Assembly: GCA_949752795.1 (NCBI GenBank)
Contig: OX457058.1
Location: forward strand, 155,568,353-155,632,352
Origin: Hyperoodon ampullatus
Lineage: Eukaryota > Chordata > Mammalia > Artiodactyla > Ziphiidae
Direction of reading: 5' to 3'
DNA: 64,000 nucleotides
Positions 35,730 through 47,699 of this stretch are shown here, one piece after another (the first letter of the stretch is position 1; each line of letters opens with the position of its first letter). Both the position numbers and the translations under genes were made by a program. The notes beneath the pieces were generated by a model that worked only from the letters and a program-made list of their open reading frames with translations, had not been told where the DNA came from and ran no database searches.

Positions 35730-38340
35730 AGTGAAACATTTAGGCCCTGAGTTCCTAAACTTCTCCTGTTCGTAAGATAGGCATGAGTCGGTATTTCTAG
35801 GAATATTTATGGGAAAGAACTAGGTCCTTCTGCCTCTAACCTACCATGTGTCTGAAGTCACGATTTCCCCCCATTTTATAGAGATGTTTAACAAGTACTC
35901 ATCAGCCGAGGTGCTTGTTTCTGCAGGGAAGACCATCCCCAAGTCTTCCCACGTCTTGAGGGAGATATCTTCCCCTACCCCTCTGAGCTCTCATTTCACC
36001 ATCCGCATTTAGCTGGGCTCTGGGAAACTTAATCTAAGGCTGTGCAATGCTAGAAGTGCCCGCTTAACAGCTTGTCAGGGAGGAGAGGCAATTTACTTAC
36101 CCAACTGAATTACCTGTTCATACTTCTGCACTCCCAACCATACATCAGAACAAGAAGACAATAGAAGAAATTGTTAACTGTCCGGGACTTGTGGTCCACA
36201 CCAAGAGAAATGTAGCCCATGAAAATGCTTGCTTTCTTTGGTGGGGAATCTCTTTCTCCATCAGAACTCCCTCCCTCCCCTCACTTGCCTTGCAACAGAT
36301 TTTCTTTTACAGTATCTCTGCTCAAGGTTCTTTTCCTCTGAAAACCGAAACACCTAGCTGACTGCTCACAACTCTTTACTGATTTGATGGCAGCCTAGGG
36401 ACTGAAGAACAAGCCTGTTTTGTAGGTGCCTCTGAGGAGCTGACTTTAGGATGCTGCAAGAAAGACAAGTATCAGAAAATTCTCACGAGCGTGACAGTCC
36501 TCAAGGCAGGAAGAGTTCCTGGTGGGCCTCCCCTCTGCCTGCTGGAGGAACGAAGAAACACGTTACACCATCGTCATAAGTCAGGTTGAGCATGGACATT
36601 TCTGGTGGAGCGGGACGGGGATTCCATCTCAGGCTGAGAGCTGTTCCTGAACGGCTGTCCCAACCAACTTGTCTGTTTCTCAGCTATTAATGGAAACTAT
36701 CATTTGGACTAGCATTCAAACATTTGGCACCTGGGGTGGGAGAGGCCCGAGCCTAAGGGGGCAGAGGGCATTTGGGAGTATTTGGGCTTGCTTCTGGATT
36801 TTCCCGAAGCCAGTTCTGGTCGTGAGGCTGAAGGGCAATAGGCAATAAAGTGACACACAGATGGAGGGAGACTGCTGGGCAGGTGGACCTCAGTCTCTAC
36901 TCTTCTGACTAGACATTTTGACTGAGCGACCTTTTTTTTTTAACTTATGATCCTCTATCAGGACTGTTTTGATTGTAAGTGACTGGACCAACCCAAACTG
37001 CTTTAAGCCAAAAGGGAATTTTAGTGGAGTCCCTAAGGAGAAAGTCTAGGAGTTGTTCTGGATTGAGGTACAGCTTGATGCAGAGTCTCATGTGACGGTG
37101 CCAGGTTTCATGTTCTCATCTTTCAGCTTCGTTCTGTTCTCCTCTTGCCTTATGATCACAGGATTCATGTAGCAGCTCCAAATCTCACTCTGCTTAGCTT
37201 CTGTCTGGGGGTGGGGGTGGGGTAATATAAGATCTCCTTTTCTGAATAATCGGAAAAAGAATCCTGGGCTTTTCTTTTATTGACCCTACTAAGTTGCCTG
37301 CTTCTTCCTGGAGCAGTCACTGTGCCCAGATAAAGAAGTTATACCGATTATCTTAGGCCAGTTGGTATAAAGATGGAATGAGAGAGGGTCACCAGTGAAT
37401 CCTCAAGAAAATTCAGTTCACCCTGGAGAAGGGTGATGACTTCTTCATTGGAAACTTCTCAGGTGATGACTTATATCTTAGGTCCTTCAGACAATCTTTT
37501 CTCTCCAGGGCTGGCAGCATCCAGAAGACCCACACCCTCTTATTCTCCTTCTTACCTATCAATATATGAAGTCTCAGCAGTTCCCCAAACTGGCTCAGGG
37601 ACATGGAGCATAAGAAGGAATGGCTCAAGAGACTCTAATGCATCAATTGGCTGTTTCAATGCCCTGTAGTTCTTTCACTCCTGAGTCAGGGTTCTTATTT
37701 AGAGCAGAGGGACCCAGAACATCTTTGCTCCTACAGATGGTGTTGGGTGGGTAACAGCATATGAGGAGATACGTGGGTGGGAGTGGCTGATGTCAGGAGG
37801 GCTGAGTTGGAACATTGGATTCAAGTCAAGAGAAAAGTCCTGAGGTTTCAGTTGATGAAGAGAAACCTCCTTAACGGAAAGATGTGAATTTCTGGCAGCC
37901 TCTCCGTAAGGATGAAGAAAAAGAAACCAAACTCTGGAATGACTAAAACTCCACTGGACACAGACTTGAGGCATATCATATAGGGGCTACTAGGTGGGGA
38001 GGCAGGGCCTCGTGCGCTGAGTAGTACTGCTCAGTGATTTTCTTCCCTTGACCCTGGCTAAGGCAACTTGGTAGAGAACACTGACACTACTTACCTACGT
38101 GACTTTGGATAATTCACTTACTCTTATCAAGTCTAGCTTTCCTAATCTGTAAATGGGGATAATAGAAATAGCTACTTCATCAAGAAATCGTAAAACTTGA
38201 ATGAAATAATGTTATGTAAAACCTGGAACAAGCTCAGCCCATGGTAGAAAATGTCATATCAGCGTCAGCTTTTTCCTCCCTGTCTGTAAACTCTAATCTA
38301 GATACTCAACAACTTGGAAGTTTTTCCCTCAACTCAATAC
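35730..38340. other. Mostly unique DNA
   Basis: 36960-37200 looks like an old unassigned repeat (AAACTGCTTTAAGCCAAAAG). A MIR piece lies at 38070-38265. A G-rich run at 37206-37216 (GGGGGTGGGGGTGGGG) has three G tracts and falls just short of a classic G-quadruplex. Frames up to 91 codons are unsupported. Confidence 0.4.
38070..38265 (+). repeat. MIR remnant
   Basis: MIR-like order: CTACTTACCTACGTGACTTT, then CCTAATCTGTAAATGGGGAT, then AACTTGAATGAAATAATG. Confidence 0.6.
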
Positions 38341-38460
38341 ATGACTTCATGACACTAAGCATGTTGATAATGACTAAAATTAACTTGTCGTTCATGTTTC
38401 TTTCTTTTTTTGGGGTTTAGTATGTTTTGAGCAGTTGCACCAGACCACAGAAAAATGGAC
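38341..38460 (+). repeat. 120-bp tandem repeat, copy 1
   Basis: It starts ATGACTTCATGACACTAAGC and ends ACCACAGAAAAATGGAC. Copy 2 begins immediately at 38461 with the same 20 bases. The copies differ by a few substitutions and a 3-base insertion (TAA near 38491). Confidence 0.95.
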
Positions 38461-38552
38461 ATGACTTCATGACACTAAGCATGTCGATAATAAGTGACTA
38501 AAATTAACTTGTCGTTAATGTTTCTTTCTTTTTTTTGGATTTAGTATTTTTT
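38461..38552 (+). repeat. 120-bp tandem repeat, copy 2, left part (split by L1)
   Basis: It repeats 38341 onward, then stops at the L1 insertion. The missing right part (GAGCAGTTGCACCAGACCAC onwards) is found at 45164-45194, after the L1 and its target-site duplication. The tandem duplication therefore predates the L1. Confidence 0.93.
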
Positions 38553-38867
38553 TTTTTGCTTTATAACAAATTCAATCAGTTATACATATACATATGTTCC
38601 CATATCCCCTCCCTTTTGCGTCTCCCTCCCACCCTCCCTATCCCACCCCTCCAGGCAGTCACAAAGCACCGAGCTGATCTCCCTGTGCTATGCGGCTGCT
38701 TCCCACTAGCTATCTACCTTACGTTTGGTAGTGTATATATGTTCATGCCACTCTTTCACTTTGTCCCAGCTTACCCTTCCCCCTCCCCATATCCTCAAGT
38801 CCATTCTCTAGTAGGTCTGTGTCTTTATTCCTGTCTTACCCCTATGTTCTTCATGACATTTTTTCCC

Positions 38868-41800
38868 CTAAATTCCATATATATGTGTCAGCATACAGTA
38901 TGTGTCTTTCTCTTTCTGACTTACTTCACTCTGTATGACAGTCTCTAGGTCCATCCACCTCATTACAAATAGCTCAATTTCATTTCTTTTTATGGCTGAG
39001 TAATATTCCATTGTATATATGTGCCACATCTTCTTTACCCATTCATCCGATGATGGACACTTAGGTTGTTTCCACCTCTGGGCTATTGTAAATAGGGCTG
39101 CTATGAACATTTTGGTACATGTCTCTTTTTGAATTATGGTTTTCTCAGGGTATATGCCCAGTAGTGGGATTGCTGGGTCATATGGTAGTTCTATTTGTAG
39201 TTTTTTAAGGAACCTCCATACCGTTCTCCATAGTGGCTGTACCAATTCACATTCCCACCAGCAGTGCAAGAGGGTTCCCTTTTTTCCACACCCTCTCCAG
39301 CATTTATTGTTTCTAGATTTTTTGATGATGGCCGTTCTGACTGGTGTGAGATGATATCTCATTGTAGTTTTGATTTGCATTTCTCTAGTGAGTAAAGATG
39401 TTGAGCATCCTTTCATGTGTTTGTTGGCAGTCTGTATATCTTCTGTGGAGAAATGTCTATTTAGGTCTTCTGCCCATTTTTGGATTGGGTTGTTTTTTTG
39501 TTATTGAGCTGCATGAGCTGCTTATAAATTTTGGAGATTAATCCTTTGTCAGTTGCTTCATTTGCAAATATTTTCTCCCATTCTGAGGGTTCTCTTTTGG
39601 TCTTGTTTATGGTTTCCTTTGCTGTGCAAAAGCTTTTAAGTTTCATTAGGTCCCATGTGTTTATTTTTGTCTTTATTTCCATTTCTCTAGGAGGTGGGTC
39701 AAAAAGGATCTTGCTGTGATTTATGTCATAGAGTGTTCTGCCTATGTTTTCCTCTAAGAGTTTGATAGTGTCTGGCCTTACATTTAGGTCTTTAATCCAT
39801 TTTGAGCTTATTTTTGTGTATGGTGTTAGGGAGTGATCTAATCTCATACTTCTACATGTCCCTATCCAGTTTTCCCAGCACCACTTATTGAAGAGACTGT
39901 CCTTTCTCCACTGTACATTCCTGCCTCCTTTATCAAAGATAAGGTGACCATACGTCCATGGGTTTATCTCTGGGCTTTCTATCCTGTTCCATTGATCTAT
40001 CTTTCTGTTTTTGTGCCAGTACCATACTGTCTTGATTACTCTAGCTTTGTAATATAGTCTGAAGTCAGGGAGCCTGATTCCTCCAGCTCCATTTTTCGTT
40101 TTCAAGATTGCTTTGGCTATTCGGGGTCTTTTGTGTTTCCATACAAATTGTGAAATTTTTTGTTCTAGTTCTGTGAAAAATGCCAGTGGTAGTTTGATAG
40201 GGATTGCATTGAATCTGTAGATTGCTTTGGGTAGTAAAGTCATTTTCACAATGTTGATTCTTCCAATCCAAGAACATGGTACATCTCTCCATCTATTTGT
40301 ATCATCTTTAATTTCTTTCATCAGTGTCTTATAATTTTCTGCATATAGGTCTTTTGTCTCCTTAGGTAGGTTTATTCCTAGATATTTTATTCTTTTTGTT
40401 GCAATGGTAAATGGAAGTCTTTCCTTGATTTCACTTTCAGATTTTTCATCATTAGTATATAGGAATGCCAGAGATTTCTGTACATTAATTTTGTATCCTG
40501 CAACTTTACCAAATTCATTGATTAGCTCTAGTACTTTTCTGGTAGCATCTTTAGGATTCTCTATGTATAGTATCATGTCATCTGCAAACAGTGACAGCTT
40601 TACTTCTTCTTTTCCGATTTGGATTCCTTTTATTTCCTTTTCTTCTCTGATTGCTGTGGCTAAAACTTCCAAAACTATGTTGAATAAGAGTGGTGAGAGT
40701 GGGCAACCTTGTCTTGTTCCCGATCTTAGTGGAAATGGTTTCAGTTTTTCCCCATTGAGGACGATGCTGGCTGTGGGTTTGTCATATATGGCCTTTATTA
40801 TGTTGAGGAAAGTTCCCTCTATGCCTACTTTCTGCAGGGTTTTTATCATAAATGGGTGTTGAAGTTTGTCAAAAGCTTTCTCTGCATCTATTGAGATGAT
40901 CATATGGTTTTTCTCCTTCAGTTTGTTAATATGGTGTATCACGTTGATTGATTTGCGTATATTGAAGAATCCTTGCATTCCTGGAATAAACCCCACTTGA
41001 TCATGGTGTATGATCCTTTTAATGTGCTGTTGGATTCTGTTTGCTAGTATTTTGTTGAGGATTTTTGCATCTATGTTCATCAGTGATATTGGCCTGTAGT
41101 TTTCTTTCTTTGTGACATCCTTGTCTGGTTTTGGTATCAAGGTGATGGTGGCCTCGTAGAATGAGTTTGGGAGTATTCCTCCCTCTGCTATATTTTGGAA
41201 GAGTTTGAGAAGGATAGGTGTTAGCTCTTCTCTAAATGTTTGATAGAATTCGCCTGTGAAGCCATCTGGTCCTGGGCTTTTGTTTGTTGGAAGATTTTTT
41301 TATCACAGTTTCAATTTCAGTGCTTGTGATTGGTCTGTTCATATTTTCTATTTCTTCCTGATTCAGTCTTGGCAGGTTGTGCGTTTCTAAGAATTTGTCC
41401 ATTTCTTCCAGGTTGTCCATTTTATTGGCATAGAGTTGCTTATAGTAATCTCTCATGATCTTTTGTATTTCTGCAGTGTCAGTTGTTACTTCTCCTTTTT
41501 CATTTCTAATTCTATTGATTTGAGTCTTCTCCCTTTTTTTCTTGATGAGTCTGGCTAATGGTTTATCAATTTTGTTTATCTTCTCAAAGAACCAGCTTTT
41601 AGTTTTATTGATCTTTGCTATCATTTCCTTCATTTCTTTTTCATTTATTTCTGATCTGATTTTTATGGTTTCTTTCCTTCTGCTAACTTTGGGATGTTTT
41701 TGTTCTTCTTTCTCTAATTGCTTTAGGTGCAAGGTTAGGTTGTTTATTCGAGATGTTTCCTGTTTCTTAAGGTGGGATTGTATTGCTATAAACTTCCCTC

Positions 41801-42683
41801 TTAGAACTGCTTTTGCTGCATCCCATAGGTTTTGGGTCGTCGTGTCTCCATTGTCATTTGTTTCTAGGTATTTTTTAATTTCCTCTTTGATTTCTTCAGT
41901 GACCACTTCGTTATTAAGTAGTGTATTGTTTAGCCTCCATGTGTTTGTATTTTTTACAGCTCTTTTCCTGTAATTGATGTCTAGTCTCATAGCATTGTGG
42001 TCGGAAAAGATACTTGATACAATTTCAATTTTCTTAAATTTACCAAGCCTTGATTTGTGACCCAAGATATGATCTATCCTGGAGAATGTTCCATGAGCAC
42101 TTGCGAAAAATGTGTATTCTGTTGTTTTTGGATGGAATGTCCTATAAATATCAATTAAGTCCATCTTGTTTAATGTATCATTTAAAGCTTGTGTTTCCTT
42201 ATTTATTTTCATTTTGGATGATCTGTCCATTGGTGAAAGTGGGGTGTTAATGTCCCCGACTATGATTGTGTTACTGTCTATTTCTCCTTTTATGGCTGTT
42301 AGTATTTGCCTTATGTATTGAGGTGCTCCTATGTTGGGTGCATAAATATTTACAATTGTTATATCTTCTTCTTGGATCGATCCCTTGATCATTATGTAGT
42401 GTCCTTCTTTGTCTCTTCTAGTAGTCTTTATTTTAAAGTCTATTTTGTCTGATATGAGAATTGCTACTGCAGCTTTCTTTTGGTTTCCATTTGCATGGAA
42501 TATCTTTTTCCATCCCCTTACTTTCAGTCTGTATGTGTCTCTAGGTCTGAAGTGGGTCTCTTGTAGACAGCATATATATGGGTCTTGTTTTTGTATCCAT
42601 TCAGCCAATCTGTGTCTTTTGGTGGGAGCATTTAGTCCATTTACATTTAAGGTAATTATCGATATGTATGTTCCTATTCCCAT
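38868..42683 (-). pseudogene. L1 ORF2 (endonuclease/reverse transcriptase), frameshifted twice
   Basis: Segment 1 (42683-41232, 483 codons) holds the apurinic-type endonuclease: [27 protein letters not shown] and [10 protein letters not shown] are visible, with the final SDH histidine intact. The usual phenylalanine of GDFN is isoleucine here. It runs out of frame after a 7-base A run (T run at 41295-41301). Segment 2 (from about 41294; long frame 41140-39461) holds the reverse transcriptase, including [38 protein letters not shown] and an intact FADDM catalytic motif. It breaks in an A-rich tract near 39490-39500. Segment 3 (about 39485-38868) gives the C-terminus with CWRGC, CWWEC and [11 protein letters not shown]. 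Segments 1 and 3 share a frame, so the two indels cancel downstream. ORF2p normally cuts target DNA and primes reverse transcription; this copy cannot make the full protein. Confidence 0.93.
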
Positions 42684-42741
42684 TTCCTTAATTGTTTTGG
42701 GTTCGTTATTGTAGGTCTTTTCCTTCTGTTGTGTTTCTTGC

Positions 42742-43652
42742 CTAGAGAAGTTCCTTTAGCATTTGTTGTAAAGCTGGTTTGGTGGTGCTGAACTGTCTCA
42801 GCTTTTGCTTGTCTGTAAACGTTTTAATTTCTCCATCAAATCTGAATGAGATCCTTGCTGGGTAGAGTAATCTTGGTTGCAGGTTTTTCTCCTTCATCAC
42901 TTTAATTATGACCTGCCACTCCCTTCTGGCTTGTAGAGTTCCTGCTGAGAGATCAGCTGTTATCCTGATGGGGATTCCTTTGTGTGTTATTTGTTGTTTT
43001 TGCCTTGCTGCTTTTAATATGATTTCTTTGTGTTTAATTTTTGACAGCTTGATTAATATGTGTCTTGGCATATTTCTCCTTGGATTTATTCTGTATGGGA
43101 CTCTCTGTGCCTCCTGGACTTGATTAACTATTTCCTTTCCCATATTAGGGAAGTTTTCAACTATAATCTCTTCAAATATTTTCTCAGTCCCTTTCTTTTT
43201 CTCTTCTTCTTCTGGAACCCCTATAGTTCGAATGTTGGTGCGTTTAATGTTGTCCCAGAGGTCTCTGAGACTGTCCTCTGTTCTTTTCATTCTTTTTTAT
43301 TTTGCTCTGCAGCAGTTATTTCCACTATTTTATCTTCCACCTCACTTATCCGTTCTTCTGCCTCAGTTATTCTGCTATTGATCCCATCTAGAGTATTTTT
43401 TATTTCATTTATTGTGTTTTTAATCGATGCTTGATTCATCTTTAGTTCTTCTAGGTCCTTGTTAACTGTTTCTTGCATTTTGTCTATTCTATTTCCAAGA
43501 TTTTGGATCTGGGAAATAGAATCTTGGATCATCTTTACCATCATTATTCTGAATTCTTTTTCAGGTAGACTGCCTATTACCTCTTCATTTGTTAGGTCTG
43601 GTGGGTTTTTATCTTGCTCCTTCTCCTGCTGTGTGTTTTTCTGTCTTCTCAT
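42742..43652 (-). pseudogene. L1 ORF1 (RNA-binding chaperone), one frameshift
   Basis: The N-terminal part (43652-43287, 121 codons) contains a heptad-rich coiled coil (MVKMIQDSISQIQNLGNRID through ITEAEERISEVEDKI). The C-terminal part (43290-42742, 182 codons) contains the RNA-recognition-like region (RHILIKLSKIKHKEIILKAA) and the C-terminal domain (PIRITADLSAGTLQARREW, RISFRFDGEIKTFTDKQ). The two frames meet at 43287-43290, where the minus strand reads AAAGAATGAAAAG. A single A appears to be missing, so the upstream frame ends at the TGA that overlaps the next ATG. The combined length of about 303 codons is near normal for a mammalian ORF1p, which trimerises and coats L1 RNA in the cytoplasm. 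Confidence 0.92.
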
Positions 43653-45147
43653 TTTGCTTATGTTACTGTGTTTGGGGTCTCCTTTTTGCAGGCTGCAGGT
43701 TCGTAGTTCCCGTTGTTTTTGGTGTCTGTCCCCAGTGGCTAAGGTTGTTTTAGTGGGTTGTGTAGGCTTCCTGGTGGAGGGGACTAGTGCCTGTGTTCTG
43801 GTGGATGAGGCTGGATCTTGTCTTTCTGGTGGGCAGGTCCACGTCTGGTGGTGTGTTTTGGGGTGTCTGTGGACTTTTTATTATTTTAGGCCACCTCTCT
43901 GCTAATGGGTGGCGTTGTGTTCCTGTCTTGCTAGTTGTTTGGCATAGGGTGTCCAGCACTGTAGCTTGCTGGTCGTTGAGTGAAGCTGGGTGCTGGTGTT
44001 GAGATGGAGATCTCTGGAAGATTTTCGCCGTTTGATATTATGTGGAGCTGGGAGGTCTCTTGTGGACCAGTGTCCTGAAGTTGGCTCTCCCACCTCAGAG
44101 GCACAGCACTGACTCCTGGCTCCTCAATTTGGGATGATTTGTTGTCTATTCATGTATTCCACAGATGCAGGGTACATCAAGTTGATTGTGGAGCTTTAAT
44201 CCGCTGCTTCTGAGGCTGCTGGGAGAGGTTTCCCTTTCTCTTCTTTGTTCTCACAGCTCCTGGGTCTCAGCTTTGGATTTGGCCCCGCCTCTGCGTGTAG
44301 GTCGCCGGAGGGCGTCTGTTCTTCGCTCAGACAGGACAGGGTTAAAGGAGCAGCCTCTTCGGGGACTCTGGCTCACTCAGGCCGGGCAGGAGGGAGGGGG
44401 GGCACGGAGCGCGGGGCGAGCCTGCAGCGGCAGAGGTCGGCGTGACGTTGCACCAGCCCGAGGCGCGCCGTGCGTTCTCCCAGGGAAGCCGCCCCTGGAT
44501 CCCGGGACCCCGGCTGTGGCGGGCTGCACAGGCTCCCGGAAGGGCGGTGTAGACAGTGACCTGCGCTCGCACACAGGCTTCTTGGCGGCGGCAGCAGCAG
44601 CCCCAGCGTCCCACGCCCGTCTCTGGGCTCCGCGCTTTCAGTCGCGACTCGCGCCCGTCTGTGGAGCCCCTTTAAGCAGCGCTCTTAATCCCCTCTCCTC
44701 GCGCACCAGGAAACCAAGAGGGAAGAAAAAGTCTCTTGCCTCTTCGGCAGCTCCAGGGTTTTCCCGGACTCCCTCCCGGCCAGCTGTGGCACATTAGCCC
44801 CCTTCAGGCTGAGTTCTCGCCGCCAGCCCCAGTCCTCTCCCTGTGCTCTGACCGAAGCCCGAGCCTCAGCTTCCAGCGCCGCCCGCCCCGGCGGGCGAGC
44901 AGACAAGCCTCTCGGGCTGGTGAGTGCCGCTCGGCACCGCTCCTCTGTGCGGGAATCTCTCCGCTTTGCCCTACCCAGGTATGTGGGGAGTTTCTTGCCT
45001 TTTGGGAGGTCTGGGGTCTTCTGCCAGCGTTCAGTAGGTGTTCTGTAGGAGTTGTTCCACGTGTAGCTGTATTTCTGGTGTATCCGTGGGGAGGAAGGTG
45101 ATCTCCGCATCTTACTCTTCCGCCATGTTATCCGGAAGTCGAAAAAC
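43653..45147 (-). promoter_or_regulatory. L1 5' UTR with GC/CpG-rich internal promoter region
   Basis: This is the region upstream of ORF1. 44270-44960 is markedly GC- and CpG-rich compared with the AT-rich surroundings. The 5' end has the YY1-like AACATGGCGG on the minus strand. Two sizeable frames lie inside: 141 codons in sense (45110-44685, starting about 40 bases from the L1 end) and 203 codons antisense (44186-44797). Both are expected more often by chance in GC-rich DNA, and I make no functional claim. Mammalian L1 5' UTRs act as internal promoters in sense and sometimes antisense. Confidence 0.75.
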
Positions 45148-45163
45148 GGATTTAGTATTTTTT

Positions 45164-45194
45164 GAGCAGTTGCACCAGACCACAGAAAAATGGA
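45164..45194 (+). repeat. 120-bp tandem repeat, copy 2, right part
   Basis: It continues copy 2 (GAGCAGTTGCACCAGACCAC through AAAAATGGA) after the L1 and its TSD. Similarity to copy 1 ends at 45194. Confidence 0.9.
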
Positions 45195-45229
45195 GGCTCA
45201 GTGGGCCCCACCCTTCCTGCAGCACAGTC

Positions 45230-45400
45230 ATTGGATCAGAGCCACTTGTGTTGGAGTCCCTGCTCTGCCCCTGACTAGCTATGTCATCTTTGGAAGTAAA
45301 TTGAATCTCTCACCTCAGAACTTTGCTCAGTAAAATTAGGATAATGATACTTGCCCGCAAAGTTACTGTGAGGATTTGAGACAATTCATGTTAAAGCCTG
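45230..45400 (+). repeat. MIR remnant
   Basis: MIR-like order: GACTAGCTATGTCATCTTTG, then CAGTAAAATTAGGATAATGA, then TGTGAGGATTTGAGACAATT. Confidence 0.6.
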
Positions 45401-45799
45401 GCCTTGTTACAATTCTTTACATCTTTAGTGCCTATTCTGTGGGATTTTATGATTCAAAAGGTTACTGCGTGGCAGTTCGTGGAAGGATATAGCCCTAGAG
45501 CACCCCATCTGGTATTGGGGGAGCCCCCTAAAATGGCCATACATAGACATTTCTGTAAAATCCAAGTCCACCAGAGCAGTTGCTCCTAACATTCCCCTGT
45601 CCAAGCATGGGGCCAGGTTGGCTGCCAGGTTGTTTTTTTCTAAGGGATGACCCTACTTTCATGCTTCTGTGATTTACTTATAGAACAGATTACCACATTG
45701 GGTGAGAGGTTGGATTTCATGGACCTCAAATGTCCTTTTCCAACTCCAAGATTCTGTGTGCATGATTTCACTTCCCTTTGGGAAATAACCCTTACAATT

Positions 45800-45960
45800 G
45801 CCAGTGGTGTGGCCTTAAGCAAGTTACTTAACCCCTCTATTCCTCAATTTCTTAATTTTAGAATGGGGCTAATTCTAATCCCCACATCCTAGGACGGTTG
45901 TGAGATTTAAACAGAAAATGTATGTAATTGCTGAGCACAGTGTGGCAGGACTTCAGTGCT
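45800..45960 (+). repeat. MIR remnant
   Basis: MIR-like order: TGTGGCCTTAAGCAAGTTAC, then TTAACCCCTCTATTCCTCAA, then ACGGTTGTGAGATTTAAAC. Confidence 0.65.
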
Positions 45961-46309
45961 GCTCACAGATGGCCAGTTCTTTCCTCATGTGGGTTGTAGT
46001 AGAGTGACACTTCCTGGATCCCTTGTTGTAGGATGGGGCCATGTGACTTAGTCCAACCAATGAGTAGTGGGTCAAAATGAGGTCTGTAACTTCTGGATCA
46101 GAGCATTTTATTGCCAATATGTGACTTGTGGCTCAGTCACCTTAACATTTGGGATGGTGGCTATTTAGCATGCCTGACCTCCCTACCCTTGGCCAATGTA
46201 GTACGAGGGAGAAAAACTTTTGGTGTATTGAGGGACTAAGATTTTGGAGGTGTTTTTCCTGCTGCATAACCTGGCTTTTAGGGCCCAAGATCATCGCTAG
46301 CATCACGGG

Positions 46310-46510
46310 CACTTGCTATGTTCCAGACACACGTTACTCCACACATTATAATGATACCCTAGAAAGATGTATCATTATCATCCTCATATTTATATGGGGA
46401 AACTAAGGTCAGAAATGTTAAGTAACCTGCCCAAGGTCACCCTGCTAGTAAGTGGTAGAGTGAGGGTTTACACCCACATTGTCTAACTTTAGAGCTTGTG
46501 CTCTTAGTTA
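46310..46510 (-). repeat. MIR element, antisense
   Basis: The near-complete antisense MIR order is CTTGCTATGTTCCAGACACA, ATGGGGAAACTAAGGTCAGA, AACCTGCCCAAGGTCACCCT and GCTAGTAAGTGGTAGAGTGA. Confidence 0.78.
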
Positions 46511-47699
46511 CTATTCTGCAGACTCCATAGACCAAGCCTGTGGTTTCCTGGTACGAGCAGCCAATATTAATTCTGCCTTCCCTTTCTCTTGAACTGCATC
46601 CCCTGTAGTTTCATTTGGAAATGATTTCCTCTGTTGGCTTTTACTCTTCAGAGTGGTGGTGAGGCTGAGAAATCAGCAGAGTGGCCTGCTGTGGTTATCT
46701 AACTCTCAAGTTGTCACAGGAAGTCTCTCATTTTCTTTGCTTGACCACGTTTTGGTTTTTAACCTGTTACTTAAACCAAAATCTTTGGTATGGAGACAAG
46801 AAACTTCTTAAGAACATGGAAGGCATTTTTCCCTATCTTTGCTTGAAGGGATTGAAGTGGTTATCTTGAGTTCTAGAAACAGAGACTGAGATGGGGGTTC
46901 TTGTGTACGTGATATATTATTAATGAAGTGCTTTGGGGAGAAACCTGTAAAGAAATGAGGGAGGCAGGATAGGGCAGGGAAAGAAGCTAAGCAAAGATGT
47001 AGTATAGCTGAAGTCTAGCTTCAGCCTGACTCCATGAAGGAGCTATGGTGTATGATTTGTACTATAAAGAGCTTGTTCTGCATTGAGGCAAGGGGACCGA
47101 GCCTTCATTCCCCTGAGTAGGTTGGTCGTTGGCCTTGGTTGTAACCTCCCAGGTATCTCCAGGTGAGGTGGTTCCCACTGGCTAAAGGCAATCCTCCAAG
47201 AAGGATGCAGGTGTGAGCTAGTTACAGCCAACACCTGCAGCATTTGGGAGATGGGTGCACCTGCCAGGTAAAGGGATCTGGAAGATGTACCAAGAGCCTC
47301 TACTACAGTTTGAGGTCAGTGACTCATCCTTTCCAGATTTGTGCTTTTTCAGGGAGTGATAGGGTCAGGCTAAGGGGAGGCAGCAAAGTGTGTAACACAG
47401 CAGTGGAACGTGATCCCAGTGGGGCCTTATTACATGCTTTTTGTTGACATCCAAGAGTTGTGTCTGTGACTATGAGGGCCAGGTGGTCAAAGACCTCTGT
47501 CCTGACCTTTGGACCTGGAACTGACACATGTCGCCTGTTACCTGAGAAAGTTTTCTCTTTACTTTCTGCCTTTTTAAATGGGCAAGGTGGCTGCCAAAAA
47601 TGTTTTGGCAACTCTTGGGATGTTTTCCTTCTGAGTGAAATAGGCAGCTTCAATCTGATAGGTCCAGAATCGGCAACTCAGACTAATAATATTAATACT

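Larger units (their letters stand above)
38553..45147 (-). mobile_element. Full-length young L1, antisense, with 16-bp TSD
   Basis: On the minus strand the order is 5' UTR (45147-43653), ORF1 (43652-42742), a 58-bp spacer, ORF2 (42683-38868), 3' UTR (38867-38558) and a short poly(A) (T run to 38557). The perfect TSD GGATTTAGTATTTTTT lies at 38537-38552 and 45148-45163; its last T bases are shared with the tail, so that edge is ambiguous. The 5' terminus carries AACATGGCGG (reverse complement of 45120-45129), a YY1-like site where mammalian L1s usually have one. Total length is about 6.6 kb. Coding capacity is lost through one frame break in ORF1 and two in ORF2, but the long frames indicate a fairly recent insertion. 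Confidence 0.95.

Noticed and set aside
37206..37221. G-quadruplex
   Set aside because: Only three G runs of four or more separated by single T bases; a fourth run is not close enough for a standard motif.
38535..38948. 137-codon plus-strand frame
   Set aside because: It starts in the L1 target site and runs through the antisense L1 3' UTR.
41542..41973. 143-codon plus-strand hydrophobic frame, and similar ones at 40404 and 43459
   Set aside because: These are antisense shadows of L1 ORF2 and ORF1.
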